14,660 bases of DNA from the NCBI GenBank assembly GCA_021767845.1, contig JAASSQ010000049.1:1-14660 (forward strand), read 5' to 3'. Positions 13,493 through 14,660 of this stretch are shown here, in pieces (the first letter of the stretch is position 1; the number at the start of each line of letters is the position of its first letter). The translations under genes were made by a program, and so were the position numbers. The notes beneath the pieces are model-generated. The model did no database searches, was not told the origin of the DNA, and saw only the letters and a program-made list of their open reading frames with translations. This stretch comes from Roseovarius sp. GTDB taxonomy: Bacteria; Pseudomonadota; Alphaproteobacteria; Rhodobacterales; Rhodobacteraceae.

Positions 13493-14660
13493 TCAACCCC
13501 CGGCCTGTGCCGGCATCTTGCCGGTGGTGGTCAGCTTGTCCAGCCGAATGTCGGCAGAGCGGGCGTGCCCCTCCATCCGTTCTTCGCGGCTGATCCGTGC
13601 GCTGACGCGGGCCAGATCGGGCAGGGCGCGCTCGTCCACCTCCTGCCAGGTAACGGTTTTCAGGAACTTGTGCACAGACAGGCCGCCGGTATAGCGCGCA
13701 GCCCCCGATGTGGGCAGCACGTGGTTCGGGCCGGCCGCCTTGTCCCCGAAAGCGACGGTGGTGTTCTCGCCAAGGAACAGCGAGCCATAGGCGCGCAGCC
13801 TCTCGCGCCACCACGGCAAATCCGCCGCTTGCACATGCAGATGCTCGGCCGCCTTGTCATCGGCATAGCGTGCCATCTCCTCGCGGTCGGAGCACAGCAC
13901 CACCTCGCCCAGATCGCGCCAGGCGGTGTCAGCCGCGCTGCGGTTCGGCTCGGGCAGGGCGGCGATGACGGAGGGGATGCGCGCCAGCACGGCGTCTGCC
14001 AGCGGGCGGTGCGTGGTGGCCAGCCAGACCGGACTTGTCGCGCCATGTTCGGCCTGCCCGACAAGGTCGATGGCAACGGTGTCGGGGTCCGCGGTGTCGT
14101 CGGCCAGCACAAGGCTGTCGGTGGGGCCTGCGAACATGTCGATCCCGATGGGGCCGAAAAGCTGGCGTTTCGCCTCGGCCACGTAGGCGTTGCCCGGCCC
14201 GACAAGGATATCGGCAGGCGGCGCGCCGAACAGCCCGAAGGCCATGGCCGCGACCCCCTGCACTCCGCCGATGCACAGGATCCGCGTGGCCCCGGCCAGG
14301 TGCATGGCATAAAGCATCGCATCCGGGATGCCCTGCGCACCATTCGGGGGCGAACAGGCGGTGATGTCGGCCACACCCGCTTCGCGCGCCGTGGCGATCG
14401 ACATCAGGGCACTGGCGATATGGGTGTAGCGCCCGCCGGGCACATAGCAGCCGGCGGCCGACAGTGGGATCTGCCGTTGCCCGGCGATCAGGCCGGGACG
14501 CAGTTCCACCTGCATGTCCTGCGCCGTGGCGCGCTGCGCGGCGGCGAAGCGGCTGATATTGTCATGCGCCCACTCGATGTCGTTTTTCAGGTCTTGCGGC
14601 ACCCGTGCGATGGCCTCGGCAATCCGATCGGATGAAACCGTGATCTCGCCTTCCCAGCCA
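13493..14660 (-). CDS. Histidinol dehydrogenase family protein, HisD paralogue (N-terminus outside window)
   Basis: Visible are 388 codons of a HisD-superfamily NAD-dependent dehydrogenase (full HisD is ~430 residues). The frame stays open to the right edge, where it reads GWEGEITVSSDRIAEAIARV, so the gene starts outside. An internal GTG at 14602 is not the start. Zinc and catalytic residues are kept: QAEHG (Q at 14056-14054, H at 14047-14045), EH in AAEHLHV (13846-13841), D in FGDKAAGPNHVLPT (D at 13744-13742) and H in GHARSADIRL (13567-13565). The wording RYTGGLSVHKFLKTVTWQEV resembles catabolic paralogues such as sulfopropanediol 3-dehydrogenase (HpsN) rather than biosynthetic HisD. No his genes are adjacent, and an amino-acid racemase follows. 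The true substrate is unknown: it could be histidinol, dihydroxypropanesulfonate or another amino/hydroxy alcohol. Confidence 0.85.
   Translation of the reverse strand, partial: GWEGEITVSSDRIAEAIARVPQDLKNDIEWAHDNISRFAAAQRATAQDMQVELRPGLIAGQRQIPLSAAGCYVPGGRYTHIASALMSIATAREAGVADITACSPPNGAQGIPDAMLYAMHLAGATRILCIGGVQGVAAMAFGLFGAPPADILVGPGNAYVAEAKRQLFGPIGIDMFAGPTDSLVLADDTADPDTVAIDLVGQAEHGATSPVWLATTHRPLADAVLARIPSVIAALPEPNRSAADTAWRDLGEVVLCSDREEMARYADDKAAEHLHVQAADLPWWRERLRAYGSLFLGENTTVAFGDKAAGPNHVLPTSGAARYTGGLSVHKFLKTVTWQEVDERALPDLARVSARISREERMEGHARSADIRLDKLTTTGKMPAQAGG

Noticed and set aside
13409..14635. Plus-strand open frame (408 codons) opposite the HisD-like gene
   Set aside because: It is antisense to a conserved dehydrogenase, with no motif or ribosome binding site of its own.
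1..14660. Mobile elements, CRISPR, phage or defence genes
   Set aside because: No transposase or integrase motifs, terminal repeats, regularly spaced repeats or defence domains were found. All genes look vertically inherited, with uniform composition.

Overview
The window looks like a chromosomal core region of a Rhodobacterales (Roseobacter-group) alphaproteobacterium. The basis is a high-GC, GC3-biased sequence with long antisense ORFs, the protein flavour of UbiA, RsmE, MeaB and the HisD paralogue, and the visible N-terminus of a class of glutamate-cysteine ligase that I know from this group. This assignment comes from recalled family knowledge, not from a database search. No tRNA, rRNA, CRISPR array, transposase, integrase or prophage gene was found.

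Layout. At 1-1343, three genes read leftward: rsmE, a small two-helix membrane protein coupled to it by an ATGA overlap, and the first codons of gshA running off the left edge. Head to head with rsmE, only 11 bp away, ubiA (ubiquinone prenyltransferase) starts rightward. It is followed by a 635-residue envelope protein (BON-like repeats plus a C-terminal OmpA peptidoglycan-binding domain), whose end overlaps a 108-residue membrane-anchored coiled-coil protein. A 311-bp non-coding stretch with a 15-bp direct repeat precedes argD-argF, which supply two steps of arginine synthesis.

From 7113 to 11674 three genes read leftward: hrpB (DExH helicase), a Nudix hydrolase and pit (phosphate transporter). 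A good sigma70-type promoter sits in the AT-rich gap between hrpB and the Nudix gene, and a strong interrupted hairpin lies between the Nudix gene and pit. meaB (GTPase chaperone of methylmalonyl-CoA mutase) diverges from hrpB. At 12775-14660 a leftward pair follows, made of a HisD-family dehydrogenase (N-terminus outside the window) and an aspartate/glutamate-type racemase. It is probably catabolic rather than a histidine-biosynthesis unit.

No clearly new multi-gene system is visible. The items most worth following are the OmpA/BON plus coiled-coil envelope pair, the HisD-paralogue/racemase pair, the unnamed membrane protein between rsmE and gshA, and the non-coding structures upstream of argD and pit.
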